A stretch of DNA of 64,000 nt. It comes from Paraburkholderia sp. IMGN_8 (lineage in GTDB: Bacteria; Pseudomonadota; Gammaproteobacteria; Burkholderiales; Burkholderiaceae). Shown piece after piece: positions 34,477-44,042 of this stretch. Below the pieces are notes generated by a model. It had not been told where the DNA came from. It was given only the letters and a program-made list of their open reading frames with translations, and did not search any database. Where the stretch lies: assembly GCF_038050405.1 (NCBI RefSeq), contig NZ_CP150901.1, positions 4,154,001-4,218,000 on the forward strand, given 5' to 3'. Position numbers and translations under genes: made by a program. Numbering within the stretch: position 1 is the stretch's first letter; each line of letters begins with the position of its first letter.

Positions 34477-36120
34477 CTACGTCATCGTACGCAACGCGAA
34501 GCGTTTGAGCTTGCCGGTTTCGGTACGCGGCAGCGTGTCGATGAAAGCGATGACGCGTGGATATTTATACGGCGCCACGCTATTTTTCACGAAATCCTGC
34601 AGTTGTGCGACCAGTTTGTCATCCGGCGTGTAGCCCGGGTTCAGTACCACGAACGCCTTGACGATCTGCCCGCGCGTTTCGTCCGGTACGCCGACCACGC
34701 CGCATTCGGCCACCGCGTCATGCTGCATCAGCACGCTTTCCACTTCCGGGCCGGAGATGTTGTACCCGGCGGAGACGATCATGTCGTCGGCGCGGGCCTG
34801 GTAAAACACGTAGCCGTCTTCGTCCAGATAGACCGAGTCGCCGGGCAGATTCCAGCCGTCGCGGACGAACTTCGCTTGCCGCTCGTCGGCCAGATAGCGG
34901 CAGCCGGTCGGTCCGCGCACTGCGAGTTTGCCGATCGTGCCGGGCGGGACCGGTTGCATGGCGTTGTCCACAGCTTGTACGACGTAGCCCGGCACCGCGC
35001 GGCCGATTGCATGCGGACGAATCTCATCGCCCTGCGCCGAAATGAAAATATGGATCAGTTCAGTGCCGCCGATTCCGTCGATCATGTCGATGCCGGTGGC
35101 GTCGCGCCATAGATGCCGCGTCGAATCCGGCAACGCTTCACCCGCCGACACCGTCTTTTGCAGGCTCGAAACGTCGTGGTGCGCAACCAGCGGCGCCATC
35201 TGACGGTAAAACGTCGGCGCGGTGAACATGATGGTTGTGTGGAAGCGCTCGACGGTCTGCAGCAAGGTCTCGGGCGTGAGCCGCTCGATCAGCACCGTCG
35301 ACGCGCCGACGCGCAGCGGAAAGCACAGCATGCCGCCGAGCCCGAACGTGAAGGCGAGCGGCGGCGTGCCGCAAAAGATATCGCTCGACGTCGGTTTCAA
35401 CACGTGACGCGGAAACAGATCGCACATCGCCAGGACGTCGCGATGAAAGTGCATGCAGCCCTTGGGCGCGCCGGTCGTGCCGCTGGTGAAAGCGATCAGG
35501 CAGACGTCGTCGGCGGCGGTGTCGCACGCGGTGAACTGGTCCGGCTTGTTGATCGCGAGCGTCTCGAGTGAATCGGCGGCATCGTCATGGAACAGGCGTG
35601 TTTGCTTCAGGCCCGCACAGTAGAACTCGTCTTGAGGATCGTTGCAGCGCGCGAGTTCTTCGGTTAGACGGGCATCGCATAACGCGGCGCCGACTTGCGC
35701 CTTGTCGATGATCTGCTTCAGTTCTTTCGCGCGCAGCAACGGCATGGTCGGCACCACGACGAGGCCCGCCTTCAGCGCGGCGAGTGCGGTCACCGCCATT
35801 TGCAACGTGTTCGGCCCGCGCAGCAGCACGCGGTTGCCCGGTTGCAAACCCATTTCGTCGACCAGCACATGCGCGCTGCGGTTCACCAGCGCGAGGAGCT
35901 CGCCGTAAGTGGTGGCTTGAGGCTTGCCGTCCACCTCGGACCAGATTGCCGGACGATCTCGATGGCCGGCTTCGATGGTCCGGTCCAGCAATTCCGTCGC
36001 GCAATTGAAGCGAGCGGGGTATGCAACGTCGGGATTGTCGAGCAGAAAAACAGGCCATTGATCCTGCGGCGGAAGATTATCGCGCGCGAAGGTATCGACG
36101 TGTGCTGACGGTTCCATCAT
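34477..36120 (-). CDS. abmG: 2-aminobenzoate-CoA ligase-like (benzoate-CoA ligase family)
   Basis: 547 residues from ATG 36120; the second ATG at 36117 is better spaced to GGGAG. The ANL-superfamily motifs are present: the phosphate loop AFTSGTTGAPKGCMHFHRDV, a GGTEL segment and PGYVVQAVDNAMQPVPPGTI before the hinge, the YxYKYPR stretch, and the catalytic Lys region ETGKLKRFALR at the C-terminus. The closest type is aryl-CoA ligase; the neighbourhood of a fused aminobenzoyl-CoA monooxygenase/reductase points to 2-aminobenzoate as substrate: acid + ATP + CoA to aryl-CoA + AMP + PPi. It is the last gene of the operon, 32 bases after RidA. Substrate specificity is inferred from context. Confidence 0.8.
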   Translation of the reverse strand: MMEPSAHVDTFARDNLPPQDQWPVFLLDNPDVAYPARFNCATELLDRTIEAGHRDRPAIWSEVDGKPQATTYGELLALVNRSAHVLVDEMGLQPGNRVLLRGPNTLQMAVTALAALKAGLVVVPTMPLLRAKELKQIIDKAQVGAALCDARLTEELARCNDPQDEFYCAGLKQTRLFHDDAADSLETLAINKPDQFTACDTAADDVCLIAFTSGTTGAPKGCMHFHRDVLAMCDLFPRHVLKPTSSDIFCGTPPLAFTFGLGGMLCFPLRVGASTVLIERLTPETLLQTVERFHTTIMFTAPTFYRQMAPLVAHHDVSSLQKTVSAGEALPDSTRHLWRDATGIDMIDGIGGTELIHIFISAQGDEIRPHAIGRAVPGYVVQAVDNAMQPVPPGTIGKLAVRGPTGCRYLADERQAKFVRDGWNLPGDSVYLDEDGYVFYQARADDMIVSAGYNISGPEVESVLMQHDAVAECGVVGVPDETRGQIVKAFVVLNPGYTPDDKLVAQLQDFVKNSVAPYKYPRVIAFIDTLPRTETGKLKRFALRTMT

Positions 36121-36152
36121 GGTCTCCCGGGTGTAGAGCCGGCTTGGCGGTC

Positions 36153-36548
36153 TTAGTGAGGGATCACTGCTGTCGCTTCGATCTCGACTTTGGCCTCGTC
36201 TTCGATCAACGCGACGACTTGCACCGCGCTCATCGCGATGTCGTAGTCGCCGATCAATTCGCGAAACGCGCGACCGATGTCTTTCAGCGATGCCAGATAT
36301 TCGCGTTTGTCGGTCACGTACCACGTCAGGCGCACCAGATGATGCGGCGAGCCGCCCGCTTCATGCAGTACGGCCAGAATGTTTTTGAGCGCCTGAATGG
36401 CCTGGGCGGCAAAGTCGGTGGTCTGGAAACGCGCCTGTTCGTCCCAGCCGATCTGGCCGGCGATGAACACTTGCGTGCCGGTAGCCGCGACGCCGTTTGC
36501 ATAACCGCGCGGCTTGACCCAACCGGCGGGGAGGAGAGCTGTTTTCAT
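36153..36548 (-). CDS. RidA family protein (enamine/imine deaminase type)
   Basis: 131 residues, start 36548 overlapping the thioesterase stop (ATGA). The sequence GYANGVAATGTQVFIAGQIG, then QAIQALKNILAVLHEAGGSP and KVEIEATAVIPH match the YjgF/YER057c/UK114 fold. RidA proteins hydrolyse reactive enamines and imines to ketones and ammonia. In an aminobenzoyl-CoA pathway, ring reduction yields enamine/imine intermediates, so a deaminating role for this enzyme is plausible (inference). The Arg that binds carboxylates in canonical RidA is not obvious here. Confidence 0.87.
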   Translation of the reverse strand: MKTALLPAGWVKPRGYANGVAATGTQVFIAGQIGWDEQARFQTTDFAAQAIQALKNILAVLHEAGGSPHHLVRLTWYVTDKREYLASLKDIGRAFRELIGDYDIAMSAVQVVALIEDEAKVEIEATAVIPH

Positions 36549-36988
36549 GAGCGTTGCGCCTCGATGGGTTCGGGCTGTGGGGCAAACTTCGCGAGCGCGC
36601 TCGCGATGTCGGCGGGGATGTCGATGGATGTGCCGCTTTCGAGCGAGGTCGTCACGAGCACCTGCTTCGCGCGGAAGCGGGTTTCGTCGCCGCAATAGCC
36701 AACGATGTCGATGCTTAGCGAGCGGCGTCCGATTGCAAGCACGGCGAGCGAAAGCGTGATCGTTTCACCCATCTGGCTCGGCCGCGAAAACTCGCAATCG
36801 AGCTTGACGATCGGCAGGCCGACGCGGCGCTGCGCGATCATGTGCGCGTAGTCGATATGCAAGCCTTCGTTGAACCAGTCTTCAACGAGGGAGTTGGTCA
36901 TCACCAGATATTGCGGAAAGAACACGATGCCCGCCGGATCGCAGTGCGAGAAGCGGATGCGAACGGGCCTTTCGAAGCTCGCGCTCAT
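36545..36988 (-). CDS. hotdog-fold acyl-CoA thioesterase (4-hydroxybenzoyl-CoA thioesterase type)
   Basis: 147 residues. The active-site region [20 protein letters not shown] is the 4HBT signature with the catalytic Asp in HCDPAGIVF. It is followed by the long helix [20 protein letters not shown] and the strands [20 protein letters not shown]. It hydrolyses aryl- or acyl-CoA, perhaps to rescue CoA from dead-end esters in the pathway. Its start overlaps the stop of the acyl-CoA dehydrogenase (ATGA at 36985) and its stop overlaps RidA. Confidence 0.88.
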   Translation of the reverse strand: MSASFERPVRIRFSHCDPAGIVFFPQYLVMTNSLVEDWFNEGLHIDYAHMIAQRRVGLPIVKLDCEFSRPSQMGETITLSLAVLAIGRRSLSIDIVGYCGDETRFRAKQVLVTTSLESGTSIDIPADIASALAKFAPQPEPIEAQRS

Positions 36989-38199
36989 TTCGTATTGTCC
37001 TCACTGTTGTCCTTGAGGGCCGCGGCAGCGTGCGCCTTAAGCAAGTCGCGGCCGACAATCAACTGCTGCACTTCAGTCGCGCCTTCATAGATTCGCAACG
37101 CCCGGATCTCGCGATACAGCATCTCGACGGCCGTGCCGCTCTGCACACCCATGCCACCGAACAGTTGCACGGCGGCGTCGATCACCTGCTGTGCGCCTTC
37201 GCTCGCGTGCCACTTCGCCATGGCGGCTTCACGCGTGACGTTTTCGCCCTGATCGCGCAACCATGCCGCGCGATAGACCAGCAACGCGCTGCTGTCGATC
37301 GTCAACGCCATTTGCGCGAGCTTCGCCTGTGTCAGTTGAAAATCGCCGAGCGTCTGACCAAACATCTTGCGCGACGCTGCGCGAGCGAGACCCTCGGCCA
37401 TCGCATGACGTGCGAAGCCTAAAGACGCCGCCGCCACTGACGTGCGAAAAATATCGAGTGTGCGCATCGCGAGCTTGAAACCTTCGCCGGGTGCGCCGAG
37501 CATCTGGCTGCGTGGCACGCGCGCGCCGGCAAAGTGCAGACGGGCGAGCGGATGCGGCGCGATCACGTCGATACGTTCGGCGATTTCGAGCCCCGGCGTG
37601 TCGGCGTCGACGATGAATGCGCTAATGCCGCGTGCGCCGGGCGCTTCGCCGGTTCTGGCGAACACTACATAGAAATCGGCGATGCCGCCGTTCGAAATCC
37701 ACGTCTTGTCGCCGTCGAGCACATAGGCGTCGCCGTCTTCGCGGGCGGAAAACGCCATCGCGGCGACGTCCGATCCCGCTTCCGGCTCCGACAAAGCGAA
37801 GGCGGCAATAGCCGTGCCGTTCGCCACGCGTGGCAAGTAGCGCGTCTTCTGCTCATGCGTGCCACCGAGCGAGATCGCGCCTGAACCGAGCCCTTGCATT
37901 GCCAAAGCGAAATCGGCGAGGCCGGAATGTTTGGCGAGCGTTTCGCGCAGCAGGCAAACGGCGCGGGTGTCGATAGTGTCGCCATGCCCGCCGTACGCGA
38001 CGCCGCCGACGCCGTATTTCAACCAGCCTGCCGCGCCGAGTTCACGAACGAGCTTGCGGCAGGTGGCATCGACGTCATCGTGTTCGACGTGCGTGAGATT
38101 CGTGCGGGACCATGCCTCGATACCCTCGGCAAGTTCGCGATGGCGCGGTTCAAAAAACGGCCACGCCAGCGCGCTGTGCAGATCTACGTGAGCGCTCAA
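36985..38199 (-). CDS. acyl-CoA dehydrogenase
   Basis: 404 residues from TTG 38199, chosen because AAGGAG lies 6 bases upstream and no ATG is properly placed. The acyl-CoA dehydrogenase fold is complete: helical N-domain, flavin/substrate-binding stretch [60 protein letters not shown] and the C-terminal [19 protein letters not shown] (the catalytic-Glu area). It oxidises an acyl-CoA to the 2,3-enoyl-CoA using FAD and electron-transferring flavoprotein. Within the operon it follows enoyl-CoA hydratase by one base and is likely part of the beta-oxidation-like lower pathway. Confidence 0.9.
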   Translation of the reverse strand: MSAHVDLHSALAWPFFEPRHRELAEGIEAWSRTNLTHVEHDDVDATCRKLVRELGAAGWLKYGVGGVAYGGHGDTIDTRAVCLLRETLAKHSGLADFALAMQGLGSGAISLGGTHEQKTRYLPRVANGTAIAAFALSEPEAGSDVAAMAFSAREDGDAYVLDGDKTWISNGGIADFYVVFARTGEAPGARGISAFIVDADTPGLEIAERIDVIAPHPLARLHFAGARVPRSQMLGAPGEGFKLAMRTLDIFRTSVAAASLGFARHAMAEGLARAASRKMFGQTLGDFQLTQAKLAQMALTIDSSALLVYRAAWLRDQGENVTREAAMAKWHASEGAQQVIDAAVQLFGGMGVQSGTAVEMLYREIRALRIYEGATEVQQLIVGRDLLKAHAAAALKDNSEDNTK

Positions 38200-38200
38200 C

Positions 38201-39052
38201 TCAATCTCCTTCGAACACTGGGCGCGACTTCGCGGCAAATGCGCTATATGCACGCTCGAAATCGCGCGTGCTCATGCAGATCGCCTGCGCTTGCGCCTCG
38301 GATTCGATCGCTTCGTCGATGCTCATGCTCCATTCCTGGTGCAGCATCTTCTTCGTGATGCCGTGCGCGAAAGTCGGGCCCGCGACCAGGTCTGAAGCGA
38401 GCTTGTGTGCTTCTTCAAGGAGCGCTGCCGGTTCGCACAAACGATTGTAGAAACCCCATGCATAGCTTTCGTCGCCACTGGCCGAGCGGCCGGTGAAGAG
38501 TAATTCGGCGGCGCGACCCTGGCCGATGATGCGCGGCAGGATCGCGCAGGCGCCCATATCGCAACCTGCGAGACCCACTCGCGAGAACAGAAAGGCAAGC
38601 TTGCTGCGCGCGGTGCCGAGCCGCATGTCGGACGCCATTGCGAGAATCGCGCCTGCGCCGGCACATACGCCGTCGACCGCGGCAATCACAGGTTGCGGGC
38701 AATGCCGCATTGCTTTGACGAGATCGCCGGTCATGCGTGTGAACAGTAGCAGTTCCGGCATCGGCAGATCGATCAGCGGCGCGATGATGTCGTGCACGTC
38801 GCCGCCGGAGCAGAAGTTCTCGCCTGCGCCGTGAATCACCACGGCTTTTACGTCGGTCGCATACGCGAGTTGCCTGAACAGGTCGCGCAGCTCCGCATAC
38901 GATTCGAAGGTGAGCGGATTCTTGCGCTCGGGCCGGTTCAGCGTGATCGTCGCGAGCTTATCGGCGACCGACCAGCCGAAGTGCTGCGCCTCGTAACCGG
39001 CGAGCGTCAGACGGTTGCCGGCCAGCAATGCGTCGGCGTTGGATCGTGTCAT
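38201..39052 (-). CDS. enoyl-CoA hydratase/isomerase family protein
   Basis: 283 residues with GGAG 6 bases before ATG 39052. The crotonase fold is shown by [20 protein letters not shown], the oxyanion-hole segment [20 protein letters not shown] and [20 protein letters not shown], then [20 protein letters not shown], where the usual catalytic Glu positions are replaced (GLAGCDMG), as in some non-hydratase members such as isomerases. It probably acts on a ring-derived enoyl-CoA. First gene after the hairpin repeat array; the array separates it from marR, so it may have its own promoter. Confidence 0.88.
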   Translation of the reverse strand: MTRSNADALLAGNRLTLAGYEAQHFGWSVADKLATITLNRPERKNPLTFESYAELRDLFRQLAYATDVKAVVIHGAGENFCSGGDVHDIIAPLIDLPMPELLLFTRMTGDLVKAMRHCPQPVIAAVDGVCAGAGAILAMASDMRLGTARSKLAFLFSRVGLAGCDMGACAILPRIIGQGRAAELLFTGRSASGDESYAWGFYNRLCEPAALLEEAHKLASDLVAGPTFAHGITKKMLHQEWSMSIDEAIESEAQAQAICMSTRDFERAYSAFAAKSRPVFEGD

Positions 39053-39068
39053 GAATGTCTCCTATGTC

Positions 39069-39265
39069 GACCAGAGTTGACGCTTTAGCGTCTTACTCTG
39101 GTCCCATGCAAGATGGTTGTTCGGTTGACGCTTTAGCGTCTTACTCTGGTCCCATGCAAGATAGTTGTTCGGTTGACGCTTTAGCGTGTCGACCAGAGTT
39201 CGCGCTTTAGCGCGCTACTCTGGTCCCATGCAGAGCACTTACTCTGGTCCCATGCAAGATAGTTG
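39069..39265. repeat. hairpin repeat array (48-bp tandem unit, four partial/complete copies)
   Basis: Copy 1 (39069-39103): outer stem GACCAGAGT/ACTCTGGTC with inner stem GACGC-TTTA-GCGTC. Copy 2 (inner stem 39127-39140, right outer arm 39143-39151) follows with an exact 48-base period from 39094 to 39142 and one mismatch. Copy 3 (39175 onwards) is cut and fused to copy 4 (39191-39225), whose inner stem is CGCGC-TTTA-GCGCG, i.e. both arms changed together. An extra right half lies at 39239-39265 (TACTCTGGTCCCATGCAAGA). It sits between marR and the enoyl-CoA hydratase, starting 17 bases from the latter's start codon. It resembles a Burkholderiales intergenic REP-like element. Confidence 0.85.
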
Positions 39266-39281
39266 CCCGGTTCGGTGCAGA

Positions 39282-39839
39282 TCAGTCCTTCAGACTGTCG
39301 AGCAGATGTTTCTTGAGCTTGCCGAGGCGTTGATGGGTACGCGATTTTTCATCAAGGCTCAGGCCGCCGAACAATTCGACGACCCATTGCTCGTGCGCGA
39401 CCGCCATATTGTCGAACGCCTTGCGACCCGCAGGCGTCAGGCAAACGCTGATCGAACGGCGATCGTTGGGATCGGTATCCCGCGAAACGAGCCCTTCTTT
39501 TTCGAGCTGATCCGTAATGCCTGTGACGTTGCCGCCCGTCACCATCAAGCGGCGTGACAACTCGGTCATCTTCAGGCCTTCTGGATGACGTTCAAGTTGC
39601 GCCATCAGGTCGAAACGCGGCAACGTGGTGTCGAATTCGTTACGCAGACGCTTGCGCAGTTCGGCTTGCACAAGATTGGTCGTGGTCAGCATGCGCAGCC
39701 ACAAACGCAAACCCATGTGACTATCGGCACCCGTGCTCATTTCCAGATCCACGACGTTCTCCGCAGGTTTGGCGATGCCTTTGCGCGGCGATTTAGTCTC
39801 AGCCGTCACGGGCTTTTTGACATTCGATGACTTGGTCAC
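39282..39839 (-). CDS. MarR-family transcriptional regulator
   Basis: 185 residues; an N-terminal basic/hydrophilic extension of about 40 residues precedes the winged helix domain. LPRFDLMAQLERHPEGLKMT, ELSRRLMVTGGNVTGITDQL and EKEGLVSRDTDPNDRRSISV are the recognition helix and wing of MarR proteins. It lies inside the catabolic operon and overlaps the SDR stop (ATGA at 39836), so it is co-transcribed with its probable targets. By analogy with MarR regulators of aromatic CoA pathways, an aryl-CoA intermediate is a likely inducer (inference). Confidence 0.9.
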   Translation of the reverse strand: MTKSSNVKKPVTAETKSPRKGIAKPAENVVDLEMSTGADSHMGLRLWLRMLTTTNLVQAELRKRLRNEFDTTLPRFDLMAQLERHPEGLKMTELSRRLMVTGGNVTGITDQLEKEGLVSRDTDPNDRRSISVCLTPAGRKAFDNMAVAHEQWVVELFGGLSLDEKSRTHQRLGKLKKHLLDSLKD

Positions 39840-40609
39840 ATTACTTCTCCACCGGAGATGGAAATGGATTGGCCCGTGATCGCGTCCGAGCCGGGTTGGC
39901 AGAGCCAGAGCACAGCGTTGGCCACCTGTTCAGGACTGACAAAGCGACGCTGCGGATTTGAGCGCAGTAACGTGTCGCGTGCTTGCTGTTCGGTGCGCGA
40001 GGTCTTGCTGGTGATCTGTTCGAGCGATGCGTGCAGCAGTTCGGTCTCGGTATAGCCTGGACACACCGCGTTGACCGTCACACCTTTCGTCGCGACTTCC
40101 AGGGCGAGCGAACGCGTCAGGCCGATCACGCCGTGTTTCGCGGCGCAGTAGGCAGCGACGTACGCGTAGCCGATCTGTCCCGCCGTGCTCGCGACATTGA
40201 CGATGCGGCCGTGGCCGCGTTCGAGCATGCCCGGCAAGGCGGCGCGCGTGCCGAGGAATACGCCGGTGAGGTTGACGTCGAGCATGCGCTGCCAGAGCGC
40301 CATGTCGGTGTGCGTAAATGGGGCGGCTTGTGCCTGGCCCGCGTTGTTGACGAGGATGTCGATTGCGCCGGTTTGAGCGAATGCTTTTTCGACCGAGTCT
40401 TCGCTGGTGACATCCACACTGATGCAAGCGACCTCGCCGAGCGCTTCGAATTTTTCCCGCTGTGTATCGAGACGTTGCGGGTTGCGGCCCATCAAGGTGA
40501 CGCGCGCGCCGGCTCGCAGCAGCGCTTCGGCTACTGCCGCGCCGATGCCGCTGCCGCCGCCGGTGACGACGGCGTGCTGTCCTGCCAGCGTCGAGATCTT
40601 CGTATTCAC
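39836..40609 (-). CDS. short-chain dehydrogenase/reductase (3-hydroxyacyl-CoA dehydrogenase type)
   Basis: 257 residues. The classical SDR motifs are present: [20 protein letters not shown] (nucleotide-binding TGxxxGIG), [12 protein letters not shown] (NNAG), and [20 protein letters not shown] followed by AKHGV for the Ser-Tyr-Lys catalytic triad. The C-terminal [10 protein letters not shown] and [10 protein letters not shown] close the domain. It probably oxidises a 3-hydroxyacyl-CoA with NAD+. The start overlaps the stop of the fused monooxygenase/reductase (40606-40609). Confidence 0.9.
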   Translation of the reverse strand: MNTKISTLAGQHAVVTGGGSGIGAAVAEALLRAGARVTLMGRNPQRLDTQREKFEALGEVACISVDVTSEDSVEKAFAQTGAIDILVNNAGQAQAAPFTHTDMALWQRMLDVNLTGVFLGTRAALPGMLERGHGRIVNVASTAGQIGYAYVAAYCAAKHGVIGLTRSLALEVATKGVTVNAVCPGYTETELLHASLEQITSKTSRTEQQARDTLLRSNPQRRFVSPEQVANAVLWLCQPGSDAITGQSISISGGEVM

Positions 40610-42978
40610 GTGGTTCCTTCAGCGCGTTGCGCGCGTTCTTGTGGCGACAGGCCCGCATTGGCGGCAGCCTGCGCGCGTTCACGTTCGAGATTGCGTTCGA
40701 GCTGCGACTTTGCCGCCATGTAAGGCTTAGGCCACATCACGTCGAAATAGCCGATTTTTGCGGCTTCGTTCAAGGTCCACGACGGATTCGCCAGATGCGG
40801 ACGCGCGATTGCACATAGATCGGCACGGCCCGCCGCGATGATGCTGTTCACGTGATCGGCTTCGGAGATCGCACCGACCGCGATCGTCGCGATGCCAGCT
40901 TCGTTGCGGACACGATCCGCGAACGGCGTCTGAAACATGCGGCCAAATACGGGTTTTTCTTCTTTGCTGACCTGACCCGACGATACGTCGATCATGTCCG
41001 CGCCCGCGGCTTTGAACGCGCGTGCGATTTCAACCGCGTCGTCGGGCGTCGTGCCGCCGTCGACCCAATCGTGGGCGGAAATGCGCACCGAAATCGGCTT
41101 GTCTTGCGGCCAGACTGCGCGGATCGCTTTGAAGACCTGCAACGGGTAGCGTAAGCGGTTTTCCAGCGAGCCGCCGTACTCGTCGGTGCGATGGTTGGTC
41201 AACGGTGACAGGAAGCTCGACAGAAAGTAGCCGTGTGCGCAGTGCAGTTCGAGCCAGTCGAAGCCGGCTTCGTTTGCCATTTGCGTGGCGCGGACGAATT
41301 GCGTTTCGATTTCGCGCAGATCATCCTGGCTCGCTTCGTGCGAGCGTTGGCTGATGCCGCGCAGATATTGCTGTGGCGATGCGGATATAAGCGGCCAGTT
41401 ACCTTCGGCGAGCGGCTGATCGATGCCTTCCCACGCGACGCGGGTCGAACCCTTGGCGCCGGAATGGCCGAGTTGCATGCCGATCTTCGCGTCCGACTGG
41501 CGATGCACGAGATCGACGATGCGTTTCCACGCGGTGAGATGTTCCGGCGCATACATGCCGGGACAAGCGGGCGTGATGCGCGCTTCCGGCGACACGCAGG
41601 TCATTTCCGTCATGACCAGCGCGGCACCGCCCATCGCGCGGGCGCCGAGATGCATGAGGTGATAGTCGCCGGCGATGCCGTCGACAGCGGAATATTGCGC
41701 CATTGGCGAGACGATTACGCGGTTCTTCAGCGTGACGCCGCGTAGCTTGAACGGCGTGAACATCGGCGGGACGGAATGCTTTTCCGGTGCGCGTTCTACG
41801 CCCGAACGCCGCGCGAGCCAGTCTTCGAATTCAGACAAGTAGTGCGCGTCGCGCTCACGCAGATTCTCGTGCGAAATGCGCTGCGAGCGTGTGAGCAACG
41901 AATACGCGAACTGTTCAGGCTCGAACGACGTATAGCGGTCGACGTGCTCGAACCATTCCGTGGAATTGCGTGCGGCGTTCTGAATACGCAGTACGTCGAT
42001 GCTGCGCACGTCCGTGTAATGCTTCAGCGCGGCGGGCAGATCGCCGGGGTGCGCGCCCATGCTGTTCGCGAGTTCGATCGAATCTTCAAGTGCGAGCTTG
42101 GTGCCTGAGCCGATCGAGAAATGCGCTGTGTGCGCCGCGTCGCCCATCAATACGATCGGCGTTTGGGTGCCGTCGGCGTTGTCGCGCCAATGCACCCATT
42201 CCTCATTGACGACGCGCGGAAATCGGATCCATTGCGACGAACCGCGCAGATGCGCGGCGTTCGATAGCAATGCGTTGCCGTCCAGATATTTCGCGAAGAG
42301 CTTTTCGCAGAACGCGATGCTGTCTTCCTTGCTCATCTCGTCGAGACCGGCGGCGCGCCACACGCGCTCGGGTGTTTCGACGATGAAGGTCGAGGTCTGA
42401 TCGTCGAAACGATAGGCGTGCGCCTGAAACCAGCCGAATTCGGTTTCTTCGAAGGCGAAGGTGAAGGCGTCGAATAATTTTTTGGTGCCGAGCCAGACGA
42501 AGCGGCAATCGCGCATGTCGATGCCGGGCTTGTATGTGGCCGCGTGCTTTTGGCGGATGGCGCTGTTGGCGCCGTCGCAGGCGACGATCAGGTCGGCTTC
42601 GTAGGTGGTGTCGTCCGTCACCTGGGTTTCGAAGACCAGCTTGACGCCGAGTTCTTCACAGCGCGCTTGCAGGATATTCAGCAGACGTTTGCGGCCGATG
42701 CCGCAAAAGCCGTGACCCGACGAGCGAATCTGCCTGCCGCGGAAATTGATCTCGATGTCGTCCCAGTGGTTGAAGGCGTCGAGGATCGCATCGGCGCTTG
42801 GGGCGTCCGCTGCGCGCAGGTTGCCGAGGGTCTGGTCGGAGAATACGACGCCCCAGCCGAAGGTGTCGTACGGGCGGTTGCGCTCGACTACTGTGACGTC
42901 ATAAGCCGGGTTCCGGCCCTTCATCAACAAGCCGAAGTACAACCCGGCCGGACCGCCGCCGATACAGACGATGCGCAT
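40606..42978 (-). CDS. abmA: fused FAD monooxygenase / Old-Yellow-Enzyme reductase (2-aminobenzoyl-CoA monooxygenase/reductase-like)
   Basis: 790 residues. The N-terminal ~380 form a PHBH-type flavin monooxygenase: [20 protein letters not shown] (FAD ADP-binding), [13 protein letters not shown] (the DG motif) and [20 protein letters not shown] (GD motif). The C-terminal ~370 ([20 protein letters not shown] onwards) are an OYE/NADH:flavin oxidoreductase with [20 protein letters not shown] and [20 protein letters not shown]. This head-to-tail fusion is known from 2-aminobenzoyl-CoA monooxygenase/reductase (ACMR) of Aromatoleum evansii and related salicylyl-CoA 5-hydroxylase-type proteins, where the ring is hydroxylated and then reduced. 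First gene of the operon, downstream of a good promoter. Confidence 0.88.
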   Translation of the reverse strand: MRIVCIGGGPAGLYFGLLMKGRNPAYDVTVVERNRPYDTFGWGVVFSDQTLGNLRAADAPSADAILDAFNHWDDIEINFRGRQIRSSGHGFCGIGRKRLLNILQARCEELGVKLVFETQVTDDTTYEADLIVACDGANSAIRQKHAATYKPGIDMRDCRFVWLGTKKLFDAFTFAFEETEFGWFQAHAYRFDDQTSTFIVETPERVWRAAGLDEMSKEDSIAFCEKLFAKYLDGNALLSNAAHLRGSSQWIRFPRVVNEEWVHWRDNADGTQTPIVLMGDAAHTAHFSIGSGTKLALEDSIELANSMGAHPGDLPAALKHYTDVRSIDVLRIQNAARNSTEWFEHVDRYTSFEPEQFAYSLLTRSQRISHENLRERDAHYLSEFEDWLARRSGVERAPEKHSVPPMFTPFKLRGVTLKNRVIVSPMAQYSAVDGIAGDYHLMHLGARAMGGAALVMTEMTCVSPEARITPACPGMYAPEHLTAWKRIVDLVHRQSDAKIGMQLGHSGAKGSTRVAWEGIDQPLAEGNWPLISASPQQYLRGISQRSHEASQDDLREIETQFVRATQMANEAGFDWLELHCAHGYFLSSFLSPLTNHRTDEYGGSLENRLRYPLQVFKAIRAVWPQDKPISVRISAHDWVDGGTTPDDAVEIARAFKAAGADMIDVSSGQVSKEEKPVFGRMFQTPFADRVRNEAGIATIAVGAISEADHVNSIIAAGRADLCAIARPHLANPSWTLNEAAKIGYFDVMWPKPYMAAKSQLERNLERERAQAAANAGLSPQERAQRAEGTT

Positions 42979-43685
42979 GCTTGTTCCCCAATGTGGACTC
43001 TGCTATGGGGGGTAATTTAGGCCTCGATAGTTTAGGTGTCAAGTAAATATTCATGCGATCCAGCCCTATGGCGGCGGCGCTTGTGTCACTACACATTTAA
43101 GTCGTGACGAATTTTCAGGGCGATTTTTATGCATCTAAGATGTGACACCGCTTTCGGAATGTGAAACGAAAGCTGGCGAGGCAAAGCAGGCGCGCCAAGC
43201 AAGGCGATGCGTACGCCGAAAATGCTGCGGAGCGGGGACGTGTTGGTCTCTAAACGTCCGAGTTAATGAGTAGTTATCCAAAGCAATAGTTGTGACAAGA
43301 CGTCCCGTCGGGCTTGTGCGCGAGACCGGAGACGCGCGAACACAAAGGCTTGGAAAATTCCTGTTTTTGTGCTCGGCTCGTCACGAGATAAATGTTAATT
43401 AAATCAATGGTCTAGCTATTTTGCGATGCATCATTGCAAGTGCGACTGTGGTGAAGTCGCGTTACTGCGGGCGGGGCAGTGTGTAGTGGCTGCGCTCGGC
43501 GACGTGCCGCCAGGCGAACGAGGTCAAGTTTGAATTCTTACAGTGACGGACTAATCGTAATAATAATGAAAGATAAGTGGTTTCGACGCAAACCAACTGC
43601 GGTAACATTACGAGGCCGACCCTGGCGCATTATCAATTCATCGTTCCGAGACTCTTCGCTTCGGATTGACCACGAGCATTAGCAA
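42979..43685. other. 707-bp intergenic region at the left boundary of the accessory island
   Basis: Besides the leftward promoter at 43014-43042 it contains no convincing ORF. Base composition drops from the very GC-rich operon to roughly balanced DNA here. Several TGTGAC/TGTGTC words (43083, 43141, 43291) occur but do not line up as repeats. No tRNA gene or obvious integrase remnant marks the junction. An AT-rich stretch at 43380-43410 and 43550-43580 may serve the XRE gene. Confidence 0.5.
43014..43042 (-). promoter_or_regulatory. sigma-70-type promoter of the aromatic-CoA operon
   Basis: Read on the minus strand: TTGACA (43042-43037), 17-base spacer, TAAATT (43019-43014), 36 bases before the ATG at 42978. 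The -35 is consensus. A direct TTTAGG repeat, 16 bases apart, overlaps the spacer and both boxes (43017-43037) and is a candidate MarR operator. Confidence 0.6.
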
Positions 43686-44042
43686 TTGACCGACTCTACG
43701 GAACTCGCGATCGTCGATTATCGACGTCGGCTTGGCGACGTCCTCTGGAACTTGCGCACAAAAAGTGGCAAGACTCAGAGTGATGTCGCAGCGCAGGTCG
43801 GACTCAGTCGACAGTTCTACGCGCACGTGGAACAGGGGCGAACGAATCTCGGGTTTGATGTGTTATTCCGGTTATGTCGCGTTTTTAGCGTGACTCCAGC
43901 AATCCTTCTCAGTATGGTCGAACAGGAAGAGACAACGTCGGACTCAACAATTGCGGAACGTGACGCGACCGAGAACAATGATTGCGCTTTGACGGACGGG
44001 ACTCATTTGCGACCGCAGACCAAGCCGCCCAACCCGTCCTGA
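43686..44042 (+). CDS. XRE-family helix-turn-helix regulator (left copy)
   Basis: 118 residues from TTG 43686; no strong Shine-Dalgarno. The HTH_3 domain spans residues about 10-70: RRRLGDVLWNLRTKSGKTQS, DVAAQVGLSRQFYAHVEQGR, TNLGFDVLFRLCRVFSVTPA. A short acidic, Ser/Thr-rich tail follows. It is organised like the XRE gene at 60628 on the other side of the transposition module, and both are followed by a metallophosphoesterase. Likely a local autoregulator. Confidence 0.8.
   Translation: MTDSTELAIVDYRRRLGDVLWNLRTKSGKTQSDVAAQVGLSRQFYAHVEQGRTNLGFDVLFRLCRVFSVTPAILLSMVEQEETTSDSTIAERDATENNDCALTDGTHLRPQTKPPNPS

Noticed and set aside
34456..35112. + strand ORF opposite the CoA ligase
   Set aside because: Antisense shadow; the ligase motifs on the minus strand are unambiguous.
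39069..39265. CRISPR-like array
   Set aside because: The repeats are tandem with a 48-base period and no unique spacers, contain nested palindromes, and no cas genes are present.
42979..43500. tRNA gene as island attachment site
   Set aside because: No cloverleaf-compatible sequence or CCA-adjacent stem could be found at the operon/island junction.
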